From Metallyticus violacea (taxonomy: Eukaryota > Arthropoda > Insecta > Mantodea > Metallyticidae), in NCBI GenBank assembly GCA_030762175.1, contig CM060842.1, forward strand, positions 67,763,501-67,827,500: a stretch of DNA of 64,000 nt, given 5' to 3'. The translations under genes were made by a program, and so were the position numbers. Within the stretch, counting starts at the first letter, position 1. Each line of letters begins with the position of its first letter. The notes below the pieces were generated by a model that saw only the letters and a list, made by a program, of their open reading frames with translations, did no database searches and was not told the DNA's origin. Below, piece after piece: positions 24,270 to 36,792 of the stretch.

Positions 24270-25256
24270 TAGTGAGGGGCTCCAATCCAAAATTGGCTGT
24301 ATTATTGTAATTATTACCTAAAAAATCTTTATCCTACAGTTAAGTGATTTATTTTTTATTCTGCCCAAATAATACCGATCTAGGTTGCTAGGCAGCGATA
24401 AGAAATTGAAGGTATGATAAAAGTTGAACCCTCTTTAAAATTAAGTATTATAAGGTAGGAGTGCTTTGCTGAGGTAAAGGGATTAGACATAAAATAGAAT
24501 TAGTTTTGAACATTCCCCTTAATATGTTAATTACGCGTTTTATTTAAAGTAAATTTAAATTCATTTAATTAGGGAGTTTTGCAACGAAAGCTCTGGGTAT
24601 TTTATTTTGAATAAAAAGATGAAAAACATAGAAATTATAAACAATGTGTTTGCAGTAGAATGCAGCTCTACTTGCATTCCATTACAAATCGTAACAGTAG
24701 TGTCCACAGAGAATGCAATCTGCGTTAACATTTTTCTATGGCTATGCCATTTAGTAACAGTAGGCTTTTCTACAAGTTGCTTGTGGATATAAATACATCT
24801 CATTTAATTCTGAATTGAATTACCCACGTTTGGTAAATCTGTAAGTAGTGCGTAATGAAGAGACAACAAATTGTAGTAAAATCGCAATATCAAAGCAGGT
24901 AATCTTGTAAAAATAAACACTGTTTCGGTGGTGTGCTGCCACCGTACGTCACCATAAACTTGCTTTCAAGTTATAACACAATGTAGAAGTAGTATTTATC
25001 ATCTCGCACAGATGCTTATTGCTACAAAATATGCCCTATAGGTAGGTAAATTTTGTAGAATAAGTCATTGTCTCGGATTATGTTCAGGAGTAGTGCTTAA
25101 TAAGAAGTAAACTTAAAAATTGCTTGTCTTTATAGGTTTTTCTAATGCTGTTTAATTTATTATAACAGATTTTATTTAAAAATTAGCTTATTATCTTTCT
25201 AAATATTTTAATATGAACGTCATGGTAATTAAAAACATTTTATATTAAATCTTTAC
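24270..25256. other. Intron sequence up to the S2 exon donor, nothing recognised
   Basis: AT-rich with no supported gene or repeat. Confidence 0.55.
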
Positions 25257-25482
25257 CTTTTGGCGTGGCTATTCCATAACCTTTAGAATCCAGAAGGCCA
25301 CCGATCTGCGTGAGGTTGCAGTCCCTCTGCACGGCGTAATCCAGCATAGTTGACTCCATGAGAAAAGCGTAGTTACCATCCAGTACTCTTTTCACCCCTT
25401 CTTCGTATGTAGAAACAAACACGGACGGCCTCTTGCTCTCCATAAATCGCCACATTTTCTGATATATTCCTATTTTAGAATC
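25257..25482 (-). CDS. Grik2-like: Receptor exon: S2 ligand-binding core
   Basis: This exon holds 75 codons plus one base. It enters in phase 0 after ATGTTGCAG and leaves in phase 1 before GTAAAG. It encodes [20 protein letters not shown], then [40 protein letters not shown] and [15 protein letters not shown]. The Glu in LMESTMLDY is the family's conserved ligand-amine contact. The two Cys that form the S2 disulphide in relatives are represented here by RDC and, in the next exon, GDVC. No internal stop or frameshift is seen. Confidence 0.97.
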
Positions 25483-26149
25483 CTGCAACATCACCAAAAC
25501 ACCGGAAAGCGATATAGATCTACAACACATCTTTTTCCAATACAGAGTTCTCACTGTTTCTTTATACTAGCACGACGTGATTCTTATAAAGCAAAATTTT
25601 CCAAAATGATAGCAACGACTGTGCTAACAAGATGTGCTGTACTATACAGGGTTTTTGGGTAATTATCTATGTCAGTACGATCCAACAAGTGGTCTCTGGA
25701 CTTACTCTCTAACTCTAGAAGGGAATACTTTGTTACTTTTTTAAAAATAAAAAAGTTTGTAATCAAATTTAACACTTACCATATTGAAGAAATTAAGAGA
25801 AATAGAAAGCTGAATTCAGGTCAAATTCCATCCTTCGTCCCTTCTGGCTGCATTGTTTCCGATTCTAAGAAAACTGCAGGGCTTTTTTAATATAAGAAAG
25901 GAGGTTTCCCAATTCTTAGAAAATAATGGAAAGGATGATTCTGATAGCATTAAAAACTTAAGAACGAAGAATGGCTTCGCAATTACTTTTTACATTACGG
26001 AACATCTGAACGACACTCACTTAAAGCTTTAGAGGAAGAAACAAAACATTTATCAACTCATGAAGCATATCAATGTTTTCAGAAAAAATTAACAGTTTTG
26101 AGGAAGATCTAAAATATTGCGCCTAAAATTCTTCAGCGCATACAGTGAT

Positions 26150-26896
26150 AAGTAGCGAAATCAATAAGTCCAATTTTATACAATTTGTATTATATCATTC
26201 AACTTAAGGGAGAATTTGAAGAACAATTTTCTGACTTCGCCAATTTGAAGACCACATACCAGCTTTTTGATTATCCTATAACTGCGAAGATAGGAAATCA
26301 AAATCCTGAATTTCAGATAGAATTGTGTGACCTCTACAGTCGGTCCTGGTGGTGTAGTGGTAACCATACTTGCCTTCTAAACCCAAGATCGCGGGTTCGA
26401 ACCCGGCCAGGTTCGATGGCTTTTTATCGGGCGTAAACATCCTAAGTATGGCTTCCTTCGGAAGGGAAGTAAAGCCGTGGGTCCCGTGTCGTACATTTAC
26501 GGCACGAAAAAGAACCTCAAGCCTGAAAGAAGAGGCCTCTGAGCAAAATTTGTCCGCTGTTTCACGCCCTGAATAGAATGGACGCTGATGACCTGAGATG
26601 TTAAAGAGCGTCCTTAAATAAAATAAACAAACCTCTAGAGTGGCTACGTGCTTGCTTCAAAAACAAATTTGAAATTTGAACAGTTTTGGAAATATGTGAT
26701 GAATCACAAGTACCCTAATCTTCACAAAATTTCAAGTAACATCTTTGTTTGGAAGTACTTTCGAAGTACTTGCGAATGTACTTTCTCAACTATGAAAAGG
26801 TTGAAGTCGAAGCAGATTAACAAGTTATCCCAGGAAGCCTTGAAGTTCAACTTGCGAATCGTTGCAGCAGAGAAGGAAGCAGATAATGATAAATAA
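26150..26896 (+). mobile_element. hAT-family transposase remnant (C-terminal part), split by a SINE
   Basis: Before the SINE the frame gives LKGEFEEQFSDFANLKTTYQ and FQIELCDLYS. After it, KFEQFWKYVMNHKYPNLHKI is followed by STCECTFSTMKRLKSKQINK and a Leu-Arg-rich end. This is the C-terminal dimerisation region of hAT transposases of the ZBED5/GTF2IRD2-like type, where CExxFSxM is the hallmark. The SINE lies exactly between the two halves. Weak coding traces extend upstream to about 25900. No ends or catalytic residues were identified. Confidence 0.75.
26341..26630 (+). repeat. SINE family A, copy 4 (inside the hAT remnant)
   Basis: Best-preserved plus-strand copy. It has A box TGGTGTAGTGG and B box GGTTCGAACCC 33 bases on, a family body and an AAATAAAATAAAC tail. 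The near-duplicated flanks ACCTCTACAG and ACCTCTAGAG look like a target-site duplication with one change. Confidence 0.92.
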
Positions 26897-28195
26897 TGTT
26901 TAACGCCCATTTTAACTACTGCGGGGCGATTATGAAAATATTTACCAACGAATAGTTTCCAGCATGTCTTTGAAAGCTGGTAGAACGATGGAACAGGTGA
27001 ATTGCATCCAACGGGAGCGACTTCGATAAATATCATCTAAATTATGATAATGAGCACAGGCACATTGCCAAAAAATGATATTCATTCTTTATTGGATAAT
27101 CCTCGTATTTACTTAACACACTGTAACCCCTAGCAAAAGTATTTAGGAACATCTAGACAGAAAATCGCCCATTACGTGTAATTAGCTGTACTTCAGCAAA
27201 TCACAGAATCTAGGCAATTAAAACTTAAAGGGATTAAGTTAAAGATCTAGACTTTTGCCGAGGAAAACTACGAAGTCTTGCAAATTGCCGCCCATCTATG
27301 GTTCTTATTTTGCTGTCTTGGCTAAAGCTTGAAGTGGTTCAACATTTCTAACTCCCTGACAAAAGTCTTTATAAGGAATACTTTGAGTTCAAGTGAATCC
27401 TTTGTTTCATTTTGCATAAAATTAGACATTGTTAAGATAATTTCAGGATTTTACTTAGAATTCCGCGGCAGTGGAGGAAGATACAAGGAGTAAATGCTTG
27501 ATCCAAAAATTCTGCTGTCTAATGTACCATGATTATATTTATAAATATAAACTTCTGACTCATTTTCAACATTATACTTTTGGTATTAGTTGACACTGGA
27601 GTTAAAAGAAAGTGAAATAGACAAAATGTTCTCGTTATATTAGACATTATAACTCTTTTAAACAAGAATACCTTGAATTTCACGAAAATTGAAATACAAC
27701 ATCAGATTTAGCAGAAACTTAAAAAAAAAAAAAAACAAAAAAAAACTGTGTTGTAGTTGCTTGTAAACTGTTAAGTATTCGCTTTAATGATCTCTTTCCT
27801 GTTTTACTCAACTTGCATTGTTATTTTTTGAAGAAGAAAGACAGAAGCTATCAGAGTATCCTATAATCACAGGCAGGTATACACTTTCCGGTCTTAGGTT
27901 ATGCTATACTGTAAACAATTCAACAAAACTATTCCTTTTCATTCTGCACGAATTATTGTTATATTAATAATCGTCGTTTGCTCACGAGGATCTGTATTGT
28001 CCCGTGCTAGACCTATTTAAAACAATCATTAACATTTTTAAAAATTTGATATTATCTACAACTTATTAACCTCCGTGGTACTTGAAGTAATTTCCTCTCT
28101 CTGCTGATGCACTTTTACCAACGGAATTTCAGCTTCTGATACGCATTGTGGCGTTACATGTTACGCTATGTAATATATATTTTTCCTTCCGTTTC
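26897..28195. other. Intron sequence, nothing recognised
   Basis: AT-rich; an A-run at 27720-27747 may be the tail of an unrecognised retroposon. Confidence 0.5.
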
Positions 28196-28197
28196 CC

Positions 28198-28201
28198 CCT
28201 C

Positions 28202-28244
<43 letters not shown>

Positions 28245-28247
28245 TCA
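28198..28247. repeat. (CTTT)n microsatellite
   Basis: About 12 CTTT units. Confidence 0.95.
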
Positions 28248-29639
28248 TCATATAAACCTATTTCCTTAATGCTTTATTCTAAAACAGTGATTACTGCTCA
28301 CTATATGGAGTATGTAACGGGATTTGTAATTGATTGGTCGCGACATGTGACTTCATCCTTCTTTTCTGGTTGCCTTTCAAGCTCGAGTCCTAAGCATTAG
28401 TACGACTTTTGCCAAACTCCATGTTTCAGTAACTAAAAAGGAATATTTTATTCTAATTACATATATATTAACATTTAATCTATATTGATGCTAGCAAGCT
28501 TCTCCGATTCATTTATTTTTATCGTTAATAAACAAATTGAAATGAATATATTATTCACCATGAAAGAAAAACATATTCTTCACACTACTAAACTTTCAAA
28601 ACCAATATTTAATTTACTGTTAAGAATCCATTCTACACCTATGTTAAATACATTTTCCCTATTTATATATCATTAATAAAACATGTACAGGGATATTAAT
28701 TATGAAAGAAAACAAGATTCACATATAGCTAAACTTTTAAGATCAGGAGTTTTGCTGTAATTAGCCACAGCTAGTTGTGCATCTGATAAAGGGATTCTTT
28801 TACTTGACTTAATAAGATCAAATATCTAAGTCTCTCTTTTTCTATTATCCCTTTTAGTGTCAACACTTATTTTGATGCTGTTATGAGCTAAATGAATCCT
28901 ACTAAAATGATCAACTGGCTCAGGGCACATTCTTTCTGCAACACCACCCAAACAAGACTTACCAAACTGTATATTCATACTACACTTTGCAATCTAACAG
29001 GCAACTAAATAGCCATGGCCTAAACAGGCCTAAACGGTTTTTTGCTTCATCATTATATTATCTCGATTCTTTCAAATCTTGTGGTGTTTTTTTTTCTCGC
29101 TTTCTATACCTGAAAAAATATAGTATTCTTAATATTTGAATAATTAACACATTTAGGCACGTTCATCATTTTATGAAAAACAATTAGGTGTACATGTACT
29201 AATAAATATATGACATCAAGGTGAACTCTATTTTAACAATGTCAAACAAGAAGCGACAATTTTTAATTTTTAAATTCGTTTAAGGGAGGTCGGAGTTTAG
29301 CTATAAGTGCAATATGCTCTTTATGACAAGAAGAGAAATGACGTAGTATGTTTTTCTTAAATGCTCGTTCTAGCATTTTATTACAAATGAAACATCTCAC
29401 ATTTTCCCTATCAGCGCGAAATAATAGTTCTTCCATGCTTCTTGGCTTATATGATGAAACTGTATCACTTCAACATATGTTCAAGGTGACCACAGCCTGC
29501 ACCAATACACTTATGGAGACGGTGAACAAGTGAGCGTTGCACAGATTATAGTGTTTCCACAGATGTTGCCGCACACGCCGGTAATACGCTGTTTCCTATT
29601 CTCTAGTGTCGTTGGGAGTTATTGATACACTCTTATTTT

Positions 29640-30330
29640 ACACTGCGCGCTGGGCCCCAGAGAAAGTAGTCTAATGGCGTCTAAATTGGGCACAATGATG
29701 TCTCGCAGGAACATACCGTTCTATTCACCCCTGTAAACTTTGTATCACAACTTCTCTGGGAACATGGGCGAAGTGTACGGGGCATCCATCATGCTGGAAC
29801 CAAATTGATAGACGCGTTTCCAATCCCACGTCCTCCGTGAGAAGAGGTAGAGTGTCTTGCAAAAATGATGGGTATCGCTATACGTTTAATGTTCCCTGAT
29901 AAAAATAGGGACCTACAACGCGGTTGTCAATGATACTGCACAAAACATTGAACTCCACTGTCATTGATGAGCAACATAGCGAAGCCGGTGGGGTTTTGTA
30001 CGGATCAGTTTTGCATGTTCCTCAAATTCACATTACCATGACTTGTGAACGAAGCTTCATCCGCAAACAAAAGAATTCTTAGCAATGCATTATTATCTTG
30101 CAACTGCTTCAAAATACCAACAATATGGAAAGTATGTATTAGATGAGAACAGAAACCGTAAAATGTGTTAGAGTACGTTTGACACTGACAGCAGTGCAGC
30201 TGAACAGACCAGAAGATATTAATTAGACATCGAGCAGACTGTTTACTGCATGCTTTTAGTACAGACATATTGCAAGCAACCCTTGGATCTGTGTACGTTA
30301 CTACACTCTGTGCATAACGTCAGAAACATT
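29640..30330 (-). mobile_element. Tc1/mariner-superfamily transposase remnant
   Basis: Minus-strand frames contain ILLFADEASFTSHGNVNLRN, with the catalytic DE context, at about 30005-30090. VVGPYFYQGTLN and a run ending TEDVGLE follow, then WFQHDGCPVHFAHV near 29790. This is the second and third part of a DDE domain as seen in insect mariner-like elements. Stops interrupt it. Terminal repeats were not found. Confidence 0.75.
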
Positions 30331-30339
30331 GTATCCATT

Positions 30340-31940
30340 GCCTCTCTTTAAAAGTTTACCTGTTTCAGAGAGTATGCGGTTTAGAACAGTGAAACCAATT
30401 CTGTTATCACTGGACCTCTATTTTTCGATTCGCTAGAAAAAACACACATGCTCTATTTAAAAAACAGTAACTTTGAATTGAAAACGATATCTTTTTTTTA
30501 ATTTTATGGATTGTGCACATCCTCCCATTGTGTGAGCCCCTGACATGGATACATTCCTGCGCAACTAGATTTTCCACATCTTATTTCATTTCGAAAATAT
30601 TTGAGGTCGCAGAGTTAGGCTAAACACCCGGTATATTACATTGAAAAACTCCAAGTTCGATTTTTAAATTTTCTGTCCGATTATGCTACGAATCTCACGT
30701 AAGAGATTTATTTATGGTCAACGTTTCAATATAGGCTGTAATTGGGTGTATGCATTCTTTGATTAACTTTATAATAGTTACATCTTCATTCTGTGTATTC
30801 TAGAATGTATACCAACCTAATAATTATAAAGCGGAGGAATAAACAAAAATGTGGTAATCTCAAAGTTGGCTCTGTAGTCATTCCTATGTTATAATTTCTG
30901 AAAATGCTTTAATGTTAATTCTGTAAGCAGAAATCTGGTTCATATTTCAAGCTTTGTAAAGGTTAATTACGAAGTGCGACCGTCCCCCTACCACCAAAAA
31001 ACACACAGCCCAAGGCGTATCCATTTATTACGCTTGCTGTGTCTCGGCTACTGCTTCGAGTTACAAAACAGACACAGAAGAGGGAACTTCTTAAAACTGG
31101 CTGATGTGCTTCTGTTTGCCTGTCGCTTTTACGCCGGCATCATTGTGGCTTAAGTGCGGGCGTGCAAAGGGTACAAAACAAGCAAGAACAACCCATTAAC
31201 ACTTCTCGCCAGATATAAGAACGGGATTATAGAACGCTTAACATAAACCGGCTAAAGAAGGAGAACAAAAACTTTCCTCTGTAATCTGATTTTCTTTATG
31301 CTTAAAATTGAAACAAAACAAAAAAATTCTCAAGAAGTCCTACGGAAAGTTCGTCAGTTGAGCTTCCAGCGTTGTTATAATTATTTATTGCGACACACAG
31401 GAAAGTTAAGGGAGACAAGGAGAAAGGAAAAGAGGAACGAAAAAGTTATAAAAGGAAGAGCAGAATTATTTAGAAGGCTTGTTTAGAACCAATGATACTT
31501 TCTCAGCTTTGAAGAAATTCAAACAACAGCACAAACGAATTCTCTTGTATTTACTTTCGTCTGTTGTGTTTATTCTGCGCAATTCAAGACAGAGAGTTCG
31601 CCAGTCTACGATTCTCTAAGCATAAGATAACGTGAGAACTACAGAAGGGTCAAAGCCGTTTGGATTTCCTTTCTTTAGCACTTTTTACATCGTAAACTGT
31701 TACCAATAAACAGGGACACATAACGGTATCTATTTCAGGGATAAGAAAATTTATAATTAGTGGAAAATGTTCCTTTTTGGTTATTGAAACAACTTAGATC
31801 AATTTATGGAGTCTGCATTACTTGGCGCCATACATTGGTTGAAGCCAATGGCTTTAAACTTAATGGCAATAAAATGTAATGCCTGTTAAAGCAAAATTTC
31901 TTGGTATTATTTTGGAGTTACACCTGAACTGATAAGCCAT
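30340..31940. other. Intron sequence, nothing recognised
   Basis: A Lys/Arg-rich 62-codon frame near 31300 has no domain. No other signal. Confidence 0.45.
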
Positions 31941-31946
31941 ATAATG

Positions 31947-31992
<46 letters not shown>
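31947..31992. repeat. (TA)n microsatellite
   Basis: About 22 TA units. Confidence 0.95.
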
Positions 31993-31997
<5 letters not shown>

Positions 31998-32059
31998 GTT
32001 TATCTCACGTTCTGTATTTATTACACCATTGAAAATCCATTGTATGGAACAATTTTCTT

Positions 32060-33130
32060 AAATTTAATTAAAATCAACTATAATTTCCTTCACTCATTCT
32101 GCTAAAAACCTTGTAGTCATTATAGACAGTAGTCTCTATTGGGGAAACTATGCTACTGAAACCTACGGTAATGCAAATCTGCATGTTTAAAATATTAAAA
32201 AAAAGGCCTTGGTTCAATCCTTTGTGTTGCTTCACTTCGACTACTGCGATTTTCTTCTAATAGATTTAATCTCTAATCTAATACAAAAGCTACAGCGTGC
32301 TCAATCTGTTCCTACGTTACATCTGCGTTTAGTTGACAATAAAAATATGCTGTCTTGGTTTACCTGAAAGGCCGAAGAAATATCCATTGTCTTACACTTC
32401 CTTTCATTCGGCACTACAGCTCGGGGCGAGCCTTGACCTGCCGCCGCGACCTCTGTCTGCTTTCTCTACCTCCTTACGACCTCATTAGAGGAAAGTATTG
32501 CAAGGGAACATGTAATGAGTATGCGATGAGATGCCGGAATCCCGCAGGTCTCCTATTACGCGGCTTTCGTGATCGAAAAACGCCACTTCTCCATCAGGCA
32601 GACTAGCTTTGAAAAATTCCTAAGCAGGTACCGTGAATCGAAACCGGGCCTCCGGGCCAGCAGTCATTAACGCTAACCACTAGACCAAGAATTGTCTCAC
32701 ACTACTTTTCATAATTATCCATATATATTCTCCATCTTATCTATATTTTCATTTCCAAAAATCTGTCTTCCTCTCAAAACCCTTAACACACGCTCTGAAA
32801 CCCGGCAGGCAGTATTATTACCATTGCTTTCATAGTAAACATGCCCATCTCTGGAATGCATTGCCACAGAACGTCAGAGGAACATTTTATAAAAAACTGT
32901 TTAATGTTAATAGAAATATTTTGATTTGCATACGTGCATACTAATGTTTAGATATTAGTATACATTAATTTACTCTCATGTTTTACACAGGTTTAAGTAT
33001 GAACGAGTATTTTCCTTATTACTGTATTTTCATTATTTTGGCATTGTCACTGAAACTTAATTTGTTATTAGATTGGTAGGGAGGAAGAGAGAGATTAATG
33101 GTCTTAGCCCTGCCAGAATAAATAAACATT
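32060..33130 (+). mobile_element. CR1/Jockey-like LINE, 3' part, with SINE B inside
   Basis: Plus-strand frames give KNLVVIIDSSLYWGNYATET, HFDYCDFLLIDLISNLIQKL and QRAQSVPTLHLRL, the region after the RT catalytic motif in CR1/Jockey-like LINEs. Beyond the SINE, WNALPQNVRGTF-like residues appear near 32860, the usual C-terminus. An AT-rich 3' UTR ending CCTGCCAGAATAAATAAACA follows. Stops and frameshifts are present. Confidence 0.75.
32408..32693 (-). repeat. SINE family B, copy 3 (inside the LINE)
   Basis: Minus-strand copy whose inverse A box reads near CCACTAGACCAAGAA and whose body matches the other two copies. It splits the LINE's coding traces. Confidence 0.72.
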
Positions 33131-34410
33131 ATATTTTTCCATAACATAATTTCTTATGGTATTCACATGTGGACAAAGTTCTTATTTTACAGAAAAAAGC
33201 AATACCATTATAACTAGTTCTTTATATGATGCATATTGTCGTTTTGTTTTGTTGAATAACACTTATTGTTATTAACAATTTATATAAAATTGCTTGGTTA
33301 ATATAACTATCTTTAATGCCCCAAGTTCAGTCCCACAGTTATTTCAATAGAAATGATCATTTCTTACTTATCCCTTATGTAAGATTGTCAAAAAGTAGAA
33401 ATGATTTTTTTTACACTTTCAATGGACCTTTTTAATAGATTTTCTCCCACGTGAAGTGTATTCCATAAGCTTAAACATATTTAGTAGTATTAAAAATTAC
33501 TTATTGCTAACCTATTAATGAGTTTTTTTAAGTATAATTGTTAAATATTTTAATCTTTTCTTTCCCTTTCTTTCTTTTCTATTTTGTTTTACTTAACAGT
33601 TGTTTTATTGACAAAAATAAATTGATTGACTGTGCATTGTGTTCAGGAAGTCCGTATATGCCTGTATTTTACTAATTTATTATTAGCATATCATATAATA
33701 ATAATAATATTGTAATTATTAGACATATAGTTGGTTGTTAATTAAAGTATAGAGTATAGGGGTAAATGGACTTCCCCGACCACTGTATAAAGATGATTTC
33801 TTCTCATGGTTTCATGAGAAATCGGATGGAAAATTATAATTATTCCCTGGACCTTTTTAAAGGTTTAATATATTTTTATACAGGCTACTTCAATGTACCT
33901 TGTATTATAGCATGACATCCCTAGCATGAACCATTAATATAAATACAGAGTGTCCCAAAATAGTGTATGCACACTTTAACAGTGGTTACCTTTACTTCAT
34001 TTTTTAAATTCGAATTTAATTATGGCATCAATATGTAATATTATGATGTCTCTAATGATGTCAATAGTGGTTTCTATAGCAATCATGTGGCCACAATGAG
34101 AATCAATAAAATAAATAATATGAAAATGGAAGACATACACTTGACTTTCGAGCAATGCAAGATCATTCTGAAATGATCCAAGTTGGCAATTTACCTGTAA
34201 GGAATCCTAAAAGAGGTGGTGTACCGTATTACTAGCTGCTGCACTGCAGAAAAAAAAAAAAAAAAAAAAACTGAAATATTGTGCAGAGCAATGTCTATGC
34301 CGAAATCAGAAGTGTCTGAGTGCTAATAAGCATCTTATGTGATTGCAGAAGACAAACATGACTTAAAGTCTCCTTTGATGTCATTATATATCTGGTAATA
34401 AAGCTTTAAT
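33130..34410. other. Intron sequence, nothing recognised
   Basis: AT-rich; an A-run at 34249-34270 is the only simple feature. Confidence 0.5.
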
Positions 34411-34413
34411 GCA

Positions 34414-34417
<4 letters not shown>

Positions 34418-34459
<42 letters not shown>
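34418..34459. repeat. (TA)n microsatellite
   Basis: About 20 TA units. Confidence 0.95.
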
Positions 34460-34462
<3 letters not shown>

Positions 34463-34681
34463 GTTACTCTGTATAATTTTTTGATTTGTGTAAACGAGTA
34501 TAGAAAAAATAATTTCATACCTAAAAATAGAGTACTTATATCTGTCTTGCATTACCAGCATACTCGTACAGCTGACTTATCGCTAGGCCCTGCAAGATCA
34601 GCGCGCTCCAAATATAGTTTAACAAAACTATTTTTTATGGGAGCTCTTGATGGAATATCAAAATAATATGAACACTTTTTT

Positions 34682-34683
<2 letters not shown>

Positions 34684-34750
<67 letters not shown>

Positions 34751-34760
34751 ACACACACAC
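34684..34760. repeat. (CA)n microsatellite
   Basis: More than 35 CA units with one TA interruption. The Cys-Val frame on the minus strand is an artefact of it. Confidence 0.97.
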
Positions 34761-35124
34761 AGAGCAGTCAGCCAATATTTTCATTTTTACTATTTTAAGG
34801 AGAAGTCGGTCAAATAATAATTAATTTATTTATATCCATGTTAAACGTTTAAATTAAATATAGTACGCACATGTATATGGAAAGAATATTGTAGGGTAAT
34901 AGTAGGAGTATATTTATTATAGTAAAACATCAATAGGTGCACTTATCCAACAGACCCTAATTACCCATATAATACACTATGTCTATATGACTTGATAAAA
35001 GGCATTAAATAGGATATTAGATATTCCATAGTACACTATAAAATTAAAACAGACAATTAACAACAAAAATAATAAATAAATAAAATTACAGTTAAAAAGA
35101 AATAACAGTAGAAATTGTTGATTT

Positions 35125-35406
35125 TGTTTTACGGACGCACTTTAATATCTCAGGTCATCAGCGTCCAATGCAAGTCAATGCGTGAAACGGTCGAAAAATT
35201 TTGGTCAGAGGCCTCTTGTTTCAGGCTTGAGGTTCTTTTTCGTGCCGTAAATGTACGACACGGGACCCAAGGCTTTACTTACCTTCCGAAGGAAAGTATG
35301 GCTATACTTAGGATTGTTAAACCCGAAAAAATCCATCTATCCTGGCCAGGTTTGAACCCGCGATCTTGGGTTTACAAGGCATGTAAACCACTACACCACC
35401 AGGATC
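35125..35406 (-). repeat. SINE family A, copy 5
   Basis: Minus-strand, diverged copy. Its head CACTACACCACCAGGATC is the insertion point of the next copy. Confidence 0.88.
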
Positions 35407-35410
35407 ATTG

Positions 35411-35710
35411 TTTTTTTTTTTTTTCATTGATTTATTTAAGGACGCTCTTTAACAGCTCAGGTCATCAGCGTCCCATTCAACTCAGGGCGTGAAACGGCCG
35501 ACAAATTTTGCTCAGAGGCCTCTCTTTCAGGCTTGAGGTTCTTTATCGTGCCGTAAATGTACGACACGGGACCCACGGCTTTACTTCCCTTCCGAAGGAA
35601 GCCATACTTACGATTTTTACGCCCGAAAAAATCCATCGGTCCTGGCCGGGTTCGAACCCGCGTTTTGGGTATAGGAGGCAAGTATGGTAACCACTACACC
35701 ACCAGGACCG
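35411..35710 (-). repeat. SINE family A, copy 6, inserted into the head of copy 5
   Basis: Full-length minus-strand copy with a T-run at its start. The sequence CCACCAGGATC occurs on both sides (35396-35406 and 35714-35724), which fits a target-site duplication in the head of copy 5. Confidence 0.9.
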
Positions 35711-36390
35711 ACCCCACCAGGATCGACACAGTAGAAATGTCACATATGCTCAATTTGTTTTCTCTTCACCTCCCCCTCCTCTGTTTTTTGAATTGGGCGG
35801 CCCCACACCCGCCAACCCCGGTGGCGATCATCCGCAGAAGCTACATCGCCTGCCCATGCTGTTAATACCTAAGCATGCATGAGGGGTGTTTGATGCTGTT
35901 AGGGTAGTAGATGCAGGTTGGGAGTGGGACTAGGAGATAGGTTGGGTCGGGTTCCGCTTAAGCACCCCGGTTAGTAAAGATTTAGCCTTTTCATACTTAA
36001 ACTGTCTAATTTTCATCAGAAATGTATCAGTTCCCTCCTCTTAATTGTATGCTAGAGAGTCCAGCATGACATCTCCCTCTGTTCAATCGGTAAAGAGTCG
36101 TAGTAGATGCGTTTCCCTCCTTTCTCCCATATCTATACGTATCCCCCGTGAGGAGGGGCAAATTCTCCAACATGCCCCTAGCCTATTGCCTCTCTTAGCT
36201 ATTTGATCATCTGCCATACTTTAGCAGTTTCTCCCCTCCTCATAACTTTCCGAATTTCTTCAATATTTCTGTTCTGCCAAGGCGCACTTTTCTCCATCAT
36301 CTGTTTAGAGTAGTGTATCTTCCCTTAAACGAAGATCCTCCGTTAATTTTCACTCACTCTTTCTCAAAGCACTCTGCGAAAGTTTTTTTG

Positions 36391-36700
36391 TCGGTCCTGG
36401 TGGTGTAGTGGTAACCACACTTGCCTTCTAAACCCAAGGTCGCGGGTTCGAACCCGGCCAGGATCGATGGCTTTTTTTCGGGCGTAAAAATCCAAAGTAT
36501 GGCTTCCTTCGGAAGGGAAGTAAAGCCATGGGTCCCGCGTGTCGTACATTTACGGCACGATAAAGAACCTCAAGCCTGAAAGAAGAGGCCTCTGAGCAAA
36601 ATTTGTCAGCCGTTTCACGCCCTGAATTGAATGGGACGCTGATGACCTGAGATGTTAAAGAGCGTCCGTAAATAAAACAAATCAATAAAAAAACAAAAAC
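36391..36700 (+). repeat. SINE family A, copy 7
   Basis: Full-length plus-strand copy, inverted relative to copies 5 and 6. It has good A and B boxes and an A-rich tail ending near 36700. Confidence 0.92.
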
Positions 36701-36792
36701 GATAGTTTCTTCGCGCCTCCTCATTCTGGTCATACCATCTGTCCGATTGCCGTTCCTTTTTCTTAAGTCAGAGTACACAGTTCCTAAAACGG

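Noticed and set aside
26341..26412. tRNA gene
   Set aside because: A and B boxes are present but the head does not fold into a full cloverleaf by eye and continues into a SINE body found nine times.
34552..34758. Cys-Val repeat open frame
   Set aside because: Translation of the (CA)n microsatellite.
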